A stretch of DNA of 64,000 nucleotides from Straminergon stramineum (GCA_963920665.1 OY987272.1:15133001-15197000); one strand, 5' to 3'; shown: positions 23,962-36,602, numbered from the stretch's first letter. Made by a program: numbers and translations. The notes: generated from the sequence alone by a model not told the origin.

Positions 23962-24178
23962 TAGTGTGAAGTCTCCAAAGGCCAAGTCCAAAGTCCAAAC
24001 CCTTGGCAATGAATTCCCATAGCTTCTCAACTTGGACAGCCCTAGTGTGAAGTCTCCAAAGGCCAAGTCCAAAAGGTCCAAACCCTGGTAATGAACTCCC
24101 ATGGCCTCTTGATTGGGATGGCTATAGTGTGAAGCCCCCTATGGCCAAGCCCAAAGTCCAAACCTATGCCAATCTAAT
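23962..24178. repeat. 81-bp tandem repeat, about 2.6 units
   Basis: TAGTGTGAAG begins units at 23962, 24043 and 24125 (spacings 81 and 82). Each unit continues with GGCCAAGTCCAAAGTCCAAAC and an AATGAAYTCCCATRGCYTCT block. A further partial block (CTCCCATGGCCTCTTGACTTG) lies at about 24219. Because 81 is a multiple of three, the minus strand carries a repeated 27-residue frame, but there is no sign that it is expressed. Confidence 0.75.
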
Positions 24179-24247
24179 AATTGAGATCTTGTTAGATTCT
24201 GATTTTTAATGAAAAAACTCCCATGGCCTCTTGACTTGAGTTTGGGT

Positions 24248-25984
24248 CTCCATTTTTGCTCGATCCAAACTCTATTTGAGAGTCCATCGCCATGTAAGCA
24301 TTTGGCTACCATGTAGGCAATTTGGGGAACAACGAATTTTGATGGACTTTGGACCGTGCCACCTTGTATGAAGGGCCGAGAAGCCAAAATCTTGGGTTTT
24401 TGAAATTTGATTGGCTAAGACTAATGGAACCTCAACATTGTGCTGTAGTGTGATGTGGCCCTCAACATGGTAATAATTAATTTGAGACTTCGCTACATGA
24501 TAAGTGATGCACTAGGCAATTGTACAAATAGAATTTAGTAGTTTATACTATGGTAGAGGTTGATTTAATCCTATTTTTGTTTAGATTTCTCTTGCAAAAA
24601 TTGTATACTCATTCAAATATTATTTTTGTCTACTATAACCTTCTAGTAGTCTACCCCTAAAATTCAATCTATTTCCATCACAAAAGAAAATGATTTCTCT
24701 ACAAGTCCTTTGTTTAAAATGTTTGTGGCAATTTGAAATAGAGAGACTCATTTTGTACCCACATAATAAAAATTTATTAAAAATTTACTCTAGATGGGAG
24801 CAAGAATAGAATTTAAAACTCCTAACCTAGTGATGACCTTCATTTGTCAATAAGGAGTTAAGTACAAATTGCCATATTCATTAAAATGAGACAATCCACA
24901 GTCTCATTTTATCTCTAACTTTACATTTAGATGACAATAAGTGTGATATGGAATTTTTTTGGTGAACTAAGACTTTGACATGTTAATAATTTAACAAGAC
25001 TTTTATTTATAAAGGTTGATATGTTCATAAATTTTTTATTTAATATAAAAGAGATCTCAAATAAGAAAGTTGAAATCTCTAAATGTTCAATTTGTCTTAA
25101 TGAATATGGCCAAAAAATAAAAATTTGAAAACATACTAAATCACATTGCCTTTGAGATGGAAATTTGAAAAATTGGAACTTTCACTTTGAAGAATCAAAC
25201 TTAGTGCACTTCTATGATATTTCCAACATGGCAATGCTTATATACAAAGGTTCTTATTTTCAAAACATTTTTCAACAAGTGATGAAAATTCTTAGAACTT
25301 TTCGTACAAACTTTCATCCAAATTAGTTAACAACTCATTGCTAAAATGAAGAACTAACCTCACTCCTACAATATTTTTTATTTTTATTTTATTTTGAAAA
25401 ATATACCAAATCATTGAGCTATTTTGTTATTTTCACTCTTTTGTATACTCTATTTTGTATTATATGATGTTTTCAAGCTACATGTGTCCTCCAAATATGC
25501 AATTACAAATAGAAAATTTTGAAATTCATTATAAATTATTAGCTCTATAAAATACATATTCTTTCTAAATTGCATATTTAAGTATAGGACTCTATTTTAA
25601 TCCAAAAAATTATGAATATCAAACAAAGCCCACTTTTCTCCTATCACATTGTACTAAAATGTGTAAATGTACAAAGAAATCATAGCTATTTTCATAATAT
25701 AGTGTAAAAACTCACTAGGAAGAAGATTTTTTTTGTATTCAAATTATTTAGTATATTATTTTATAATATTTATAATATTATTAAAATTGAAAATTTCTCT
25801 AATAAAACTAGTTGAATATAACCTAGAGGGGGTCAACGAGTAAAAGTAACACAAACAAGTATGAAAGTCAAAGATAGGCCACCACAAGGGTACCGGTAGA
25901 GGCCTTGCCTTGGTGCACCCAACAAACCCATGCTAATGAACTTGAAAAACAAAGCTCTCTCAAGAGGGCCGAAAAGATTCTATG
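24248..25984. other. AT-rich intergenic DNA
   Basis: No gene, repeat end or RNA was recognised. Confidence 0.45.
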
Positions 25985-26220
25985 TCTTAAATAAATGAGG
26001 TTGTTTGTTTCGATGAGATCTATGGAATCCTAGGTCCCACTCTCACATTCTTGGTAGTGTTGAAAATCTCTATGTGAGGAAGGGTGCACAGACTTTGTTT
26101 TAGGATGTTTAAACCTACTATGTGAAATTTATTGAATTTCAAAGTTTTTAGGAATGAAAAAATTAGAAAATGATTTTTAATTTTATTTTGACTGTGGCAA
26201 CGGCAGAGGGTACGCTAGTC
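25985..26220 (+). repeat. Dispersed repeat, copy 2 (partner at 10985)
   Basis: Colinear with 10985-11230, with the most similar portion at the end (TTTTGACTGTGGCAACGGCA). It again marks the left edge of a more GC-rich stretch. Confidence 0.65.
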
Positions 26221-27447
26221 CACTTGAGCTTACTATCCAGCATGACTATTGAGATTTATTTTTTTTTAAATTCAGAAATCATTCAGTTGCCTCTTCAGGT
26301 CAGCTGCTCTCCTTCACCCATTCCGGATATTCGGACCCTGCCTGCTCCTTGCACGAGCCAAGGCTCGAATCAAGTCGTGACTATTCTTAAGCTTAACTTA
26401 GTAGAAGTTAGGATTAGCATTGATCCCTCTTGCTTACGACCCAGTAATCTCGGTAATCAGTCACCACAACTTGGACATCTTGGATTCGTGGGAACTTCTG
26501 CTCACGGTGGAGGTACAGTACCGGTAATAAAAATCCACCCATCTTTCAGTACTTATTATCTCCTGCGAAACTACCGCGGGATCTCTTCCCAGATTCCTGT
26601 CTGTGTCAACAGTTATCTTCGACAGGAGTCCGTCAGTCCTTTTACGAAAAGCTAGAAACGCCAGTGTGAAAAAACAAAAAACTCTGCGGTGAAAGTGGCG
26701 ACAAACAACTAATTTGAATATGGGAAGGACTTATTAGTATATAAATAATAACAAAAACTCGAAGCGTGAGTCTGAGTGCAATCTCGGACCGACCCACTGC
26801 AAATCACACTGCAAGTCTGCGACCGATCAGAGTGTTGCAGTGTTGGGCAAACCTCTGATTGGGTGGGTCGGTGGGTCGGGGAGCCAGGACTTCACTTCAC
26901 TTCACTTGGCTAATAATTCTTGTTCTAATCCATTCAGATTTATTCAAATTGGATGGGTGTTGCCAGTGGTCGTCCGTCAGCACCAAATCAATCAGTTTCA
27001 AAGGAAAATCAGACCCAACCCTAGAAAACACGTCTACACGTCCACAGCAGCAACTAGCAGCTCCGCCATATTAACTGCGAGTCTGCAACACTCGTGGCCA
27101 CCTGCACCACCTGCTGCCAAATCTGATCCGAACCAGTCGCAGTTTGCGTGAACCTAAGTTAATTATTAAAATGAGTGTTTTAAAAGTCGGCGTATGCCTT
27201 TGCGGTTCCAGTGGATGGATTGGGGCTTTCATTTCATTCCAGTGGTTTGATTGGGGCATGTCCCAGGTCGCATGAACCTTGCAGCCATGGCGATCCTTCG
27301 GTGAAAAGTTTCCTGTAGCACCACACGCAAACTGGTCTGTTTCATTGGCTCTTTGCCTTTGCGTCTCTTTTGTGTAAGTCGCGCCACTGCATGACTCTTG
27401 TGGGTGCCCTTCTGCCCTTTTACCTTCTGGGGGAGCCCCTTGAACCA
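26221..27447. other. GC-elevated stretch without a supportable gene
   Basis: A 161-codon frame (26170-26655) begins inside the dispersed repeat and shows no domain. Its end, GAGTCCGTCAG then CCTTTTACGAAAAGCTAGAAA (about 26625-26657), resembles 31095-31147, suggesting a shared repeat terminus. A CTTCA pentamer run occurs at about 26891-26908. Confidence 0.4.
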
Positions 27448-27600
27448 CCTTTTCAACGGCCAGGGTGAATTGACCCCCTCATTGCCCCGAATGTGGATGG
27501 ATGGGGGATGAGGAGGCCATTCACTGTGCATCCCGCCCCGCCCTCCTGCCCTCCAACCTCCTCCCTTCCGACCTGCTCCCCTTCGACCTGCCCATCCAAC
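27448..27600 (-). repeat. GC-rich repeat, inverted partner of 30655-30855
   Basis: CCAGGGTGAATTGACCCCCT, CATTGCCCCGA and TGTGGATGGATGGGG appear here and, in reverse complement, at 30855 downward. A pyrimidine-rich run of CCTCC/CGACCTGC units follows in both. The spacing between the copies is about 3 kb. No coding frame is conserved between the copies. Confidence 0.75.
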
Positions 27601-28120
27601 CTACTCCTTGCGACTTGTCCCCTCTGCGCTTGAACGTTCTGGCTGATCCGGATTTGAAGAATTTTTTGCTTCTCCGAATGCCGATCTTCACCGAATTTTC
27701 TCCGAATGTGAGCATGGACAGGATGATCTTACCCAAATGCTTGTATTTCTATGTTTTAATATTTGAATTTTGGATTTTGGTGGTACCGAGGAGAGCTGCC
27801 TCACTCTTGCCAATGCTCCGTGAAATTTGGATCTGAACCTCCGTGGTAGTCAGATCTTAGGTTTGAAGTTTGGAATGTTTCATCAAAGGAAGTCGGATCT
27901 AAAAAGTCAGATTTGAAGTTTGGAGTTTGGAGTGTCGGATCTAGTGGATCTGAAGTTTGAATTGAAGTTCTGGCTACGTACTGCTCTATTGCTGCCAGGT
28001 ACAGCACCATTCCATTCATGACATCTTAAATCTTCAGCGTCTATAAATTTACGAGCTTTCTTCCAATAATTTTGCACAACAAAAGTATAGAGCAAGATCC
28101 ATTCAAGGCGGGATATGTGC
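27601..28120. other. Degenerate short repeats, no gene seen
   Basis: Between 27830 and 27970 variants of GTCGGATCT and AGTTTGGA alternate several times, a decayed simple tandem array. No gene was recognised. Confidence 0.4.
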
Positions 28121-30600
28121 TATCTGATATTTTTAATTGTAGAATTCTATCGTGTTCTCAATCTAGCGTAGCTCTTACTGAATTACATTTGTCATATTGC
28201 TCGTGTGGTGTTACTTAGAGAATGTGTCCAGATGTGTAGAAAACTCTTCTTTGTAGGTTTTGGACAGGGGACTACGAGATGGTTTCTAGGTTTGAGATTC
28301 AGGGTGGTAGTTTTGGAGAGACATTTGTGTTGGAGGTTTGTACTTGGGAGCAAGTATGCTGTGCAATTTTGTGTGTAGGGTCTTCAGGAATCAGACCCCA
28401 AGTTAAGTTTAAAAGCGGATCACTCTAAGCCTAAACCCTTATTCTATCTAGATCCTCAAAGCAACCACAAAATATTGATGTTCTACACAGGCTTGCAATT
28501 GAATTGTCAGATTGGCATTAAACCTTGATTTCGTTTAATTGGTGGTAGCCACTAACGGCACTAAGTTACTTTTACAAGGGCATTCGGTCTAAAACTTAAA
28601 ACCTACGTGTCTTAGATTAAAGAGTTTAGAATACATTTATGTCACAAATGTTGTTGCAATCCAACAAAATCAACAATATCATATGTGATGACACTCTCAA
28701 ACCATTTGGCTCTTGAGTAGTTATCTAATCCACACTTATCTCATGCCTAATTTTTATCCACATTTATCTCAAGCAAAATTTGGAACATATCCGTATTTTG
28801 AGAAAAATGAAGACAAATTCATGAAGACAAAATGAAGATAAACATATCCTTTTTATACTTAAAAGCCATGAAATGTCACATTTTGCATTGCTCGTATTGT
28901 GAGAATTAGCTATTTGATCCCTACTTTATATCTTTTTTAAGATTTCATTTGAATTCTTCTTCAATTTATATGTATTTTGGAATGGCAACAAGGCTTGATT
29001 GCATGCAAGCTAGTCAAATTTGCAAAGGTGCCTTCTTTTTGAATTGAAGTTTAGAATCTACCCCTTCATAGCTCATAAATTGTAAGGGTGGGACCTCAAG
29101 GCATTCTCAATTCAAAGTACAAAATTGGCCAAACACAAAATTTAATGAATGCATGTGATCCTTGCATAATCTTCTTTAATACACTAGATTTATGATGACT
29201 TCTATAATTTTTGTTTTCATTTCAATTGGGTCTATTTGATTTATTCAAATTTCAAATCCAAACATTCTTATGCTAGACAATTTTCAAACTACAAGCAATT
29301 CAATGGCTTTAGAAAAAAAACTTCATTTTGAGTGTACCTTACACTCATTTAACAATTACTATTTAAATTATCATTTTGAAACAAGATTTGTAATGAATTT
29401 TTTTTATGAAATTAATAACATATAGAAGAACTTGTAGAAAATTTAATGTGTACATAAGCTATGATTTTATTTAAAATTTATTTTATTTTATTGCAAAAAT
29501 TTATCTAGAACTAAACCCCTAAAAAATCATGCATTCAAATTTTGAACAATATATGAACACAAACATATCTTGAGTGAACAAAATCATTGTTTTTTCATCC
29601 TTCTAAATATTTGTACATTTCGATGTAGGGTTCCCACATTTTTTTGGTATAGATGTTCACAACTTCACATTACAAATCTACTATAGTTCAATGGTTATAA
29701 ACATGTTTGACCTCAAAAATGGATCTTCTTAGTTTAGAAAATGCCCCTTCAAAAATGATTTGAATAAATAAGTAAAATCAAAATCTTAAAAGATCACTAG
29801 ATTGAATTAGAACTTAGAATATGGAACTTAAAGAAATATTTTGTGAAAAAATCACCAAAATTCAATCTATAATGAATTTTAGAAAGAATTATCAATTTTT
29901 GGTTTCAAGTTTTGTTGAGAAATATTAGTTAGTGTAGCAATTGATATAATTGTATCAATATAATCTATGAATCTTACTTTACAAATTTTTTTTAAGTCTT
30001 CATCAAATTATTCTTCATACATCTCTATTATTTTGGAAATCTGGACTACCTTGTCTTAAGGGGATTACAATCTCTATTTCAAAATTATTCCAAAATAACT
30101 TTTGGCTAATATTTGAGTGTGAATTAAATGACATACAAATAAATAAAATTATCTACAAGATGAATCTTCTAACATCTAAACACTTCCATTGTTAGTTTTT
30201 TCCATTTTTTTAGATATGATTGTTTGAAAATTCTAAATATAGACTCAAAGTGTGAAAGATATTGTTAAAAAAAAGTAGGAAGTTTTATTTACATTAAGAA
30301 AAAACGAAATCTTTCTTTCAAAATTTTGAATTGAAAAACAACTTATCTTCCCTTCAATGAAAAATTAATAAGTAGTTTTTTTTAATACTAAGTTAAGAAA
30401 GCAAGCACAATTTCTTATTACATTTCTACATTTTTATGCAACATGACAAGCCATGAAAGACTCAATTTAATAGATTTATTAATTTTAAAAAGAATGATTT
30501 CATATGAAAAGAAACCACAAGGAATAATTACTTCATAGAGTCAGTAACTTAAGGCGCAACGAGTTTTTGAATTTTTGGAAGGGAAACATTGGTCCAGTCA
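28121..30600. other. AT-rich intergenic DNA
   Basis: Nothing was recognised in this 2.5-kb stretch. It separates the two inverted GC-rich repeats. Confidence 0.45.
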
Positions 30601-30654
30601 AATTAAACGTCCTTGAAAACACGAAATTCCACCCTGGAGTTTGAAATTGAGAAG

Positions 30655-30855
30655 GTGGCAGGAGAGCAAGGAAGAGGTCGGAGCCTCGGAGGGGAGCAGG
30701 GAGGTCGCAGGGGAGCAGAGCAGGTCGGAAGTCGGAGGGAGGTGGGAGGGAGGTCGGAGGGTTGTGGACGGACGGGGAATGACCCCCTCATCCCCTCCAT
30801 CCATCCACAATCGGGGCAATGAGGGGGTCAATTCACCCTGGCCCTTTTCAACCGT
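30655..30855 (+). repeat. GC-rich repeat, inverted partner of 27448-27600
   Basis: Contains an AGGTCGGAGG/GGGAGCAG purine array (about 30660-30770), then GACCCCCTCAT and GGGGCAATGAGGGGGTCAAT, matching the 27.45-kb copy in complement. Downstream to about 31140 the sequence stays CpG-rich (for example CGTCGTCCCAGAGCAGGCGC) with no gene. Confidence 0.75.
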
Positions 30856-31254
30856 CCCAGTTTGAATGGAAGTCGGATTGAATTGAAGGAGTGGAGAACA
30901 GCCAGGGTGAGAAAGGACTGGACGCCACTGTAGCGCAGATATTACGAGTTGCCGACGTGTTCTGAGCGTCGTCCCAGAGCAGGCGCCCGACGTCGGGTTC
31001 CACAGGGCGGTACGTGCGACGGGTCGTTTGTTCAAATTTATCCTGTCCGTGGAGTTCTGGGCGTTGCTTTTACGGTACTTTCCTATTGTCCTATTGAGTC
31101 CGTCAGGGTGCAGAATTATCAGGGTCCCTTTTCCAGAAGTTAGAAAAGGGTACGAGAATTAAGTTAGTGTCACCTACAAAATGTTGGAGGGTCACTTCAA
31201 AATTGAATTTGGGGGAAATGAGTTGACTACGGTTATTATATTCTAGCCTACACT

Positions 31255-31400
31255 ATTTTTATAAAAAGAATTTGACACAAATGAAACGGAATTTCATTGC
31301 AAAGAAGAGAAATACAAAACCCTAGCCACAAGTGGCCTGGGGGACGACAATGACAGGGACACCACAATAAATTTGATGAGGACGGTTACCTTAGCAGGTT
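31255..31400 (-). mobile_element. Probable LINE 3' end fragment
   Basis: In complement this reads TTTGCAATGAAATTCCGTTTC followed by TTTGTGTCAAA and an A/T-rich tail, with GGCCACTTGTGGCTAGGG upstream. It is similar in layout to the poly(A)-ended retroposons at 16-19 kb. No target duplication could be paired, so confidence is low. Confidence 0.35.
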
Positions 31401-31875
31401 AGGCTACTATATTTCCAATCACTTGTGATGTAGGTGACGACTCACATAGAGTAGGAGCAACAAAGTTGTTGTGGGGGGTACATTGAAAGCATAGAATGAT
31501 CACAATATGTACATTAAAAGCCACAATTATCAATTACATTGATTTTGTAACCATTCTAGGATTGGGAATAGGTTTGCCTATATATCAAGAAGAGGACAAA
31601 CAAAATCTTCACGATAAGAGTTCATAGTAATTTTGTTTTTGAGGAAAAAAATGTAAAAGATTATGAAATCCTTCTGAAATCTATTTCTTTACACAAGGGG
31701 GGGGGGGGGACTTCAACCTTTACTATGCTACTAAAATGCTAAATTTGTTAAATCCTAAAGAGCCAAATGGCCTTTTTTGACAACATAGCAATTTTTTGCA
31801 GCTCACTACAAACAAAATTCTGGGTTTTTTTTCTTTGAAAATTTCACACAACATATGCATAAGGAATAGCTTTAA

Positions 31876-32456
31876 CCCCTAAGCACTCCGACATCCATTT
31901 TTTGGATGATGAATAGATTGAAACTACAATTTCATCCCCCTAATTGCTTGGATGAAAGTCATTCTGATTTCTGGAGATAGTTTATCAAGTTGTTATCCTA
32001 TCTAAGGATTGGATTTGGTGTTATTAAAATACCTATTTTTCTAAAATTACAAATGTGCAAGGATGTCAAGTGGTCAAATTGCATTGATTTTAGTTCAAAA
32101 CTCAATTTGCCAAAATGAGGTCATAGATCTTAAGAACACAAAAAATTCAAAAAATCACCATGCAAAGAGAAACTCATTTCAAATTCATTCCAAAAAGAAT
32201 TACTCATAAAATGATAATATTTTGCTTGTAATCAAATTTTGGAGGAATTTTGAAATTTCTATTTCAAAATTTATAAAAAAAAAAAAGATTGGTGATAGCA
32301 CCAATGAATCTAATTGTACAGATGGAATCTATGTATCAAAATCTACAACTTCTATTTCTGTATCAATTCCAAAATATGCTTCCAAGTTGAACTATAGAAT
32401 GATTTTTCTCAAATCATCAATTTTGGAGATGATTTTGGACGTTTAGGAATTAGGGT
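31876..32456. mobile_element. TTAA element nested in a TTAA element
   Basis: Inserted where the related copy at 40020 reads AGCTTTAAGATCCAACAA. Here AGCTTTAA is followed by CCCCTAAGCACTCCGACATC, and about 580 bp later by GTTTAGGAATTAGGGT, after which the host sequence ACAACAATTT resumes. The right-hand end is degenerate. A poly(A) run of 14 lies near 32273. Confidence 0.6.
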
Positions 32457-32789
32457 ACAACAATTTCCATAAATTTTGACTACATGGTTAAAAAGTTGTT
32501 GCATGATAAATAATTTTCAATGATCATCGAGCAACCTAGGTAGTTCAAAAAAATCTTGAAAAATCACTTTTTTTTCAAAATAAAAATATGAAATTGGCTT
32601 TCTAGATTTTTACATATTTAGAAAGCTTTTAATCATCCCATTTCAATTAGATAGATGAAAGTTATGAGGAGTTTAGTTTGTAGGTAGTTATGGATTTACT
32701 ATTCTAAAATCAACTTTGAAGTCCTTTACTTAACTCAATTTTGAATATTTTGGAAATAAAATAAAATCCATTAGATGAGATTTAGGTAG

Positions 32790-33070
32790 TAAAGAAGATT
32801 GTAAGTTCCCTTGCATTTTCAGATTGCGGAGAACATTAGGAATTGTGCCACATTTGCAGATGTGGCCAAACTTTGGCCACATTAGATAATATTCATTCAT
32901 TCATTCCTAATTCAAAAATAAAATTTCAATAAAAATTCATCATTATTTTTTAATAAAAAGTTTAAATTTTTTATTAATTCTATTATTTAATATTCTTATA
33001 GCAGCATTCTAGTTCACAAGGAGGGGAAGAGGGCCGAAATGGCTCCCCAAAGGATTTGAATCTCTTCTAA
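32790..33070 (-). repeat. Family B repeat, inverted copy
   Basis: In complement it has the features of the copies at 35861 and 54604: CATTAGAAGAGATT at the start, an AT-rich centre, GTGGCCAAAGTTTGGCCAC, AGATGTGGC near the end and a TTCTTT border. It lies inside the TTAA element 31752-33570. Confidence 0.55.
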
Positions 33071-33989
33071 TGATAGGATGTATTTTGTTAATTACGACAT
33101 TACAACCATTAGGATTGGCATTTTTCAATTCCATAACTTAGTTCTTAATAATTTACTAGTTTGAATCATTCTTTACTTCTTTCTACTTACTATTTTTTCT
33201 TCTATGTTGTACAATTCCAAATTGTCTAAATTTTTCCAAGTATGTAGGCAACTTGCCTTGAAGAATGAATTCAAAGAAGCACCATCATTTTGGACAATTT
33301 GTAATAGAAATGTGACCTTGTGAAGAGCAATTGCCCAACTTTTCGTAACCCCCCCCAAAAGGACTTTTGTCAACTCAAATGCTAATATCTTGCAATCTAC
33401 ACAATGAAAATTTCTAAAAAATATTCCACATCTTTTCAAACCACCGTACTCCAAAATCCTGTGGTGACATGTGTCTAAAAATGTTTTTTTTTCAAAAATT
33501 TCGTACTTGTACTAGAAATGGCACTTTTCAAGCGTTTTTGGTGAAAATATAATCAAAATCCTTCTGGGAGTTAAGTGGTCAAGAATGGGTGATATATTGT
33601 AATACCTCAACACTTGTATTATCATAATATGTGCTAATGGTGTGTAGTTTACAATATGACTCTTTTGTATCTTGGAGCAATGTTTAGAGAGAATTGTCAA
33701 TAAGTTCATTGTTAGCCACTAGAATTGGGGAATAAATTGTTTGCAATTTGAAAACATCAACAATAAAACGACGAAAAATCTATAAAATATTTATCTTGTG
33801 TAAAAATAGAGAAAATATCAGATTTGCTACTTAAAATATTGGTTCAATATGGGAATTAAATGAAAATAGATGGTGAAACTCAAAAAATATGGCGAATATT
33901 GTCTCGGAGTAAGTTAGTTATTGGAAATTAGTACATTCTATCTAATCAAAATGCTTAGTGAAGTATTCACAAAGGGATGAAAGGTTGCT

Positions 33990-34280
33990 TTGAAGCAAAT
34001 AAGGTAGTTACTCCCCCAAATCATTACTTTTGCTATTGTATATAGTTACTATTATAAGACTCATCAAATTTTCATATTTTATTATTGGCAAGTGAAAGGA
34101 AGTTCCAATACACCAAAGACTACAACATTTGGTTACCGTACACAAAAGTTATTAAGCTTGGTCAAATTTTTTTGGATAGGTGTTCTAAAACCATTTCTTT
34201 TCCACATGTACATAATGATTTTGGAGATGCACACAAAGTGATGATTGTAGTTTTAGACAAGGTACATTTTTGAGGGTGCC
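33990..34280 (+). repeat. Frame-bearing repeat D, copy 1
   Basis: The frame at 34085-34273 reads ASERKFQYTKDYNIWLPYTK, then FPHVHNDFGDAHKVMIVV. The frame at 47536-47748 on the minus strand reads AKEGRFQPTKERDIWIPYAK, then DFRDVHRVRMVV. DNA similarity extends upstream of the frames (TTACTATTAT, CAAATTTTCATATT). The two are homologous fragments of one repeat that may once have encoded a protein. The product is not recognised. Confidence 0.55.
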
Positions 34281-35319
34281 CACCTTAGGTTATGATAGAT
34301 TGATGCAATTGAATTTTAACAATCCAATATCAATATTTCAAGTATTTTTCTATTAACAATTTGTTGTATATATGTCCTTGTTTGAATCTTAGTAAGGAAT
34401 TATTCAATCACTCAATTGAACCCATACTTGACATTGGCATGTATTATTAACCTTTGAAGGAATAAATGGCATTTTAAGGAACAATTGGAATTTGAGTAGG
34501 TGATGATGAATGGATGTTTTTGAGAATTTGACAAAAGATGGAAATATTTCACCCACTTAGTAGGAATCACTTGTTTAGAAACTCTTTTTTTCCTTTTTTG
34601 TTTTTATTCCTCAACATTTTTTTTGCCAACTCTAGTCAGGGATTCAAGGTAGAATTGTCCAAGGGTCCACCCTCCCTATTAGATGCTCTTTGATATATAA
34701 TAGATAAATTCAAAGATAATTGGATTAGAAAACAATATTACTAATTTGTATTCATACACAAGTTGCAAGGTGCACATAATTAAGCAATGCAATTGAATGA
34801 TTTTTTTAATCAAAATTTTCTTTTGAACACAACTAAGCTAGAAGCACCCATTCCTAATCATGTATTCTAAACCAATCTTGAAGTACATAGATAAAAGAAA
34901 TACAAAATGTACCACTTACATTCATGAATGCAAAGTTGGGTTGGGTAGACCATATTTTCATATTTATTGCATATTCATACTTTAAAAAATAAAATCTTTT
35001 GTGAAAATTTATGATTTTCAATTGCCAAATGTATTGAAAAGAATCTCATGCCTTGATTCCACCTCAAAGCATGCAAAATTGATTAAATTGTTAGTTACTA
35101 TATAGATGCTTCTACCTTTCACTAGGTCTACTAGTAAAGTATTTAGCCTTGCTCCATATGTATTGGAGTTTAAATAGTGCAAAATCCTTTATACTCAATA
35201 GATGATTATGGTTTTATTAGTGTGAAATTTTGATGAAATTTAGATTGGAATTGAATGAATATGAATTAATATGAATAGAGTGAATGAAATTTAGATGACA
35301 AATGAAATATTTGATGCTT
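34281..35319. other. AT-rich intergenic DNA
   Basis: Nothing was recognised. Confidence 0.4.
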
Positions 35320-36580
35320 GAATAATTTTTTCCTTTGGAAGACAAATAGATTTTCAAGTAGAATCCTATGGTCTCAAATTTTGGTTTAATTTTTTAAATC
35401 TTTATTTAAAGATAGAAAAATAGATTAGCTTTATCAAGATAGAATTTTTATTTCAATCAATGTTTGGGAGTAAAACTTATGCAACTTATATCACAATAAG
35501 CTTTTTTTTTAGTTTGGCAAGCAAAAAATACCCCCCCAAAAAATGGAAAAAAATGGAATTTTCTTTTTCAATAGATGGTATTTTTGTCTACATGGAAAGT
35601 TGTGATTTCATTCCATTTGGATTAGTGATGTGAAAGTTATAGAGTTTCTTGTTTGTTGGAAATTATAGAAACTTCTTGAAAAAAAAAGTCTTTAGTTTGT
35701 TTTAGAGTTCAATTTATATTATTTTTTGGAGCAAAAAGTTCCATAGGATTTAGCTTTTTTATTAGGACAATGGCACTGGTTGGATTTGAATGTTTCAATT
35801 TCCATCTTAGAACTATTCATGATTTAATTTTTCATTCAATCTCAACCTACATCTACTTAACCATTAGGGGGGATTTGAGGGCAAGGGAGGGTTGTTTCAA
35901 GGTTGTTCCCCTTACTCTTGGGGAACTCTAGACCAACCACTACTATCAGTAATTTTTTATTTTCGAAAAAAAATTCAAAAAATTCAAAAAGTATTTAAAA
36001 ACTGCAAACTGATTTTCAAAAATAAATATTAAATATATTAAATAATTCATATTATCTGATGTGGCTTGGTTGTGGCCAAGTCAGATTGTTGATGTGGCAA
36101 GTTCCCACAATTTCGGGACCCTGGGAAACTCGTGGACTTCTTTTGCTTTGAAATCTCTTCTCATGAGGTTCTTTTAAATAATAACAATCAAGTCTTTTCT
36201 AATATTAATTTTTTCCTAGACTTTCAAATCAATTCTCTAGTATAAAAAATTAAAAAATCAAAATGGGTATTTCTAAGATTTTGAATTAAGAAGATTCAAA
36301 GTCTCATAATCTAATTAAATTATTAAATTAAACTAACTAGCTTTTAATTAGATTAATTTTCATTGCTTTAAATGCAAATATCATACAATCTATACAATCA
36401 AAGTTTTTGAAATTTCTTTTACATATTCACATAATAGTAAAGTGTAGGATCCCATAGATAGATAGATAGATATGTGTGTGTGTCCAAAAACATTTTGAAG
36501 ATTTTTTTTCCTTTGAAATAGAAATGGTAGTATTGAGGGGGGGGGGGGGTTGATGAAAAAATACCTTGGTCCTTTAGGGG
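35320..36580 (+). mobile_element. TTAA-type element, subfamily II, with family B insertion
   Basis: The right end is GGTCCTTTAGGGG followed by TCAA (36581-36584, a mutated TTAA). The left end is eroded; the start is placed by alignment with the copy at 38152 (CAAATTTTGG, then GATAGAAAAAT). It shares GTGATGTGAAAGTTAT with the copies at 36603 and 38152. A family B repeat sits at 35861-36140. A run of 13 G lies at 36537-36549. Confidence 0.65.
35861..36140 (+). repeat. Family B repeat
   Basis: Starts CCATTAGGGGGGATTTGAGG, has an AT-rich centre and ends GATGTGGCAAGTTCCCACAA, then GGGAAACTCGTGGACTTCTT. It matches 54604-54933 colinearly and 32790-33070 in complement. It appears inserted in a subfamily II TTAA element. 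Confidence 0.65.
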
Positions 36581-36602
36581 TCAACCCATAAAGTCTCATG
36601 TA

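Larger units (their letters stand above)
31752..33570 (+). mobile_element. TTAA-flanked element carrying nested insertions
   Basis: Left end TTAA (31748-31751) then ATCCTAAAGAGCCAAATGG. Right end ATCCTTCTGGGAG then TTAA (33571-33574). The outer parts match the 942-bp element at 39903-40844 (for example GGCAACATAGYRATTT at the left, TTCCAAATKRTCTAAA near the right). The excess length is explained by a second TTAA element (31876-32456) and a copy of the 300-bp family B repeat (32790-33070). No intact open frame is present. Confidence 0.75.

Noticed and set aside
26170..26655. 161-codon plus-strand frame
   Set aside because: Starts inside a dispersed repeat and shows no domain. The ORF end coincides with a sequence repeated near 31100.
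27448..30855. Long terminal repeats of a retrotransposon
   Set aside because: The two copies are inverted, not direct, and no reverse transcriptase or integrase motif lies between them.
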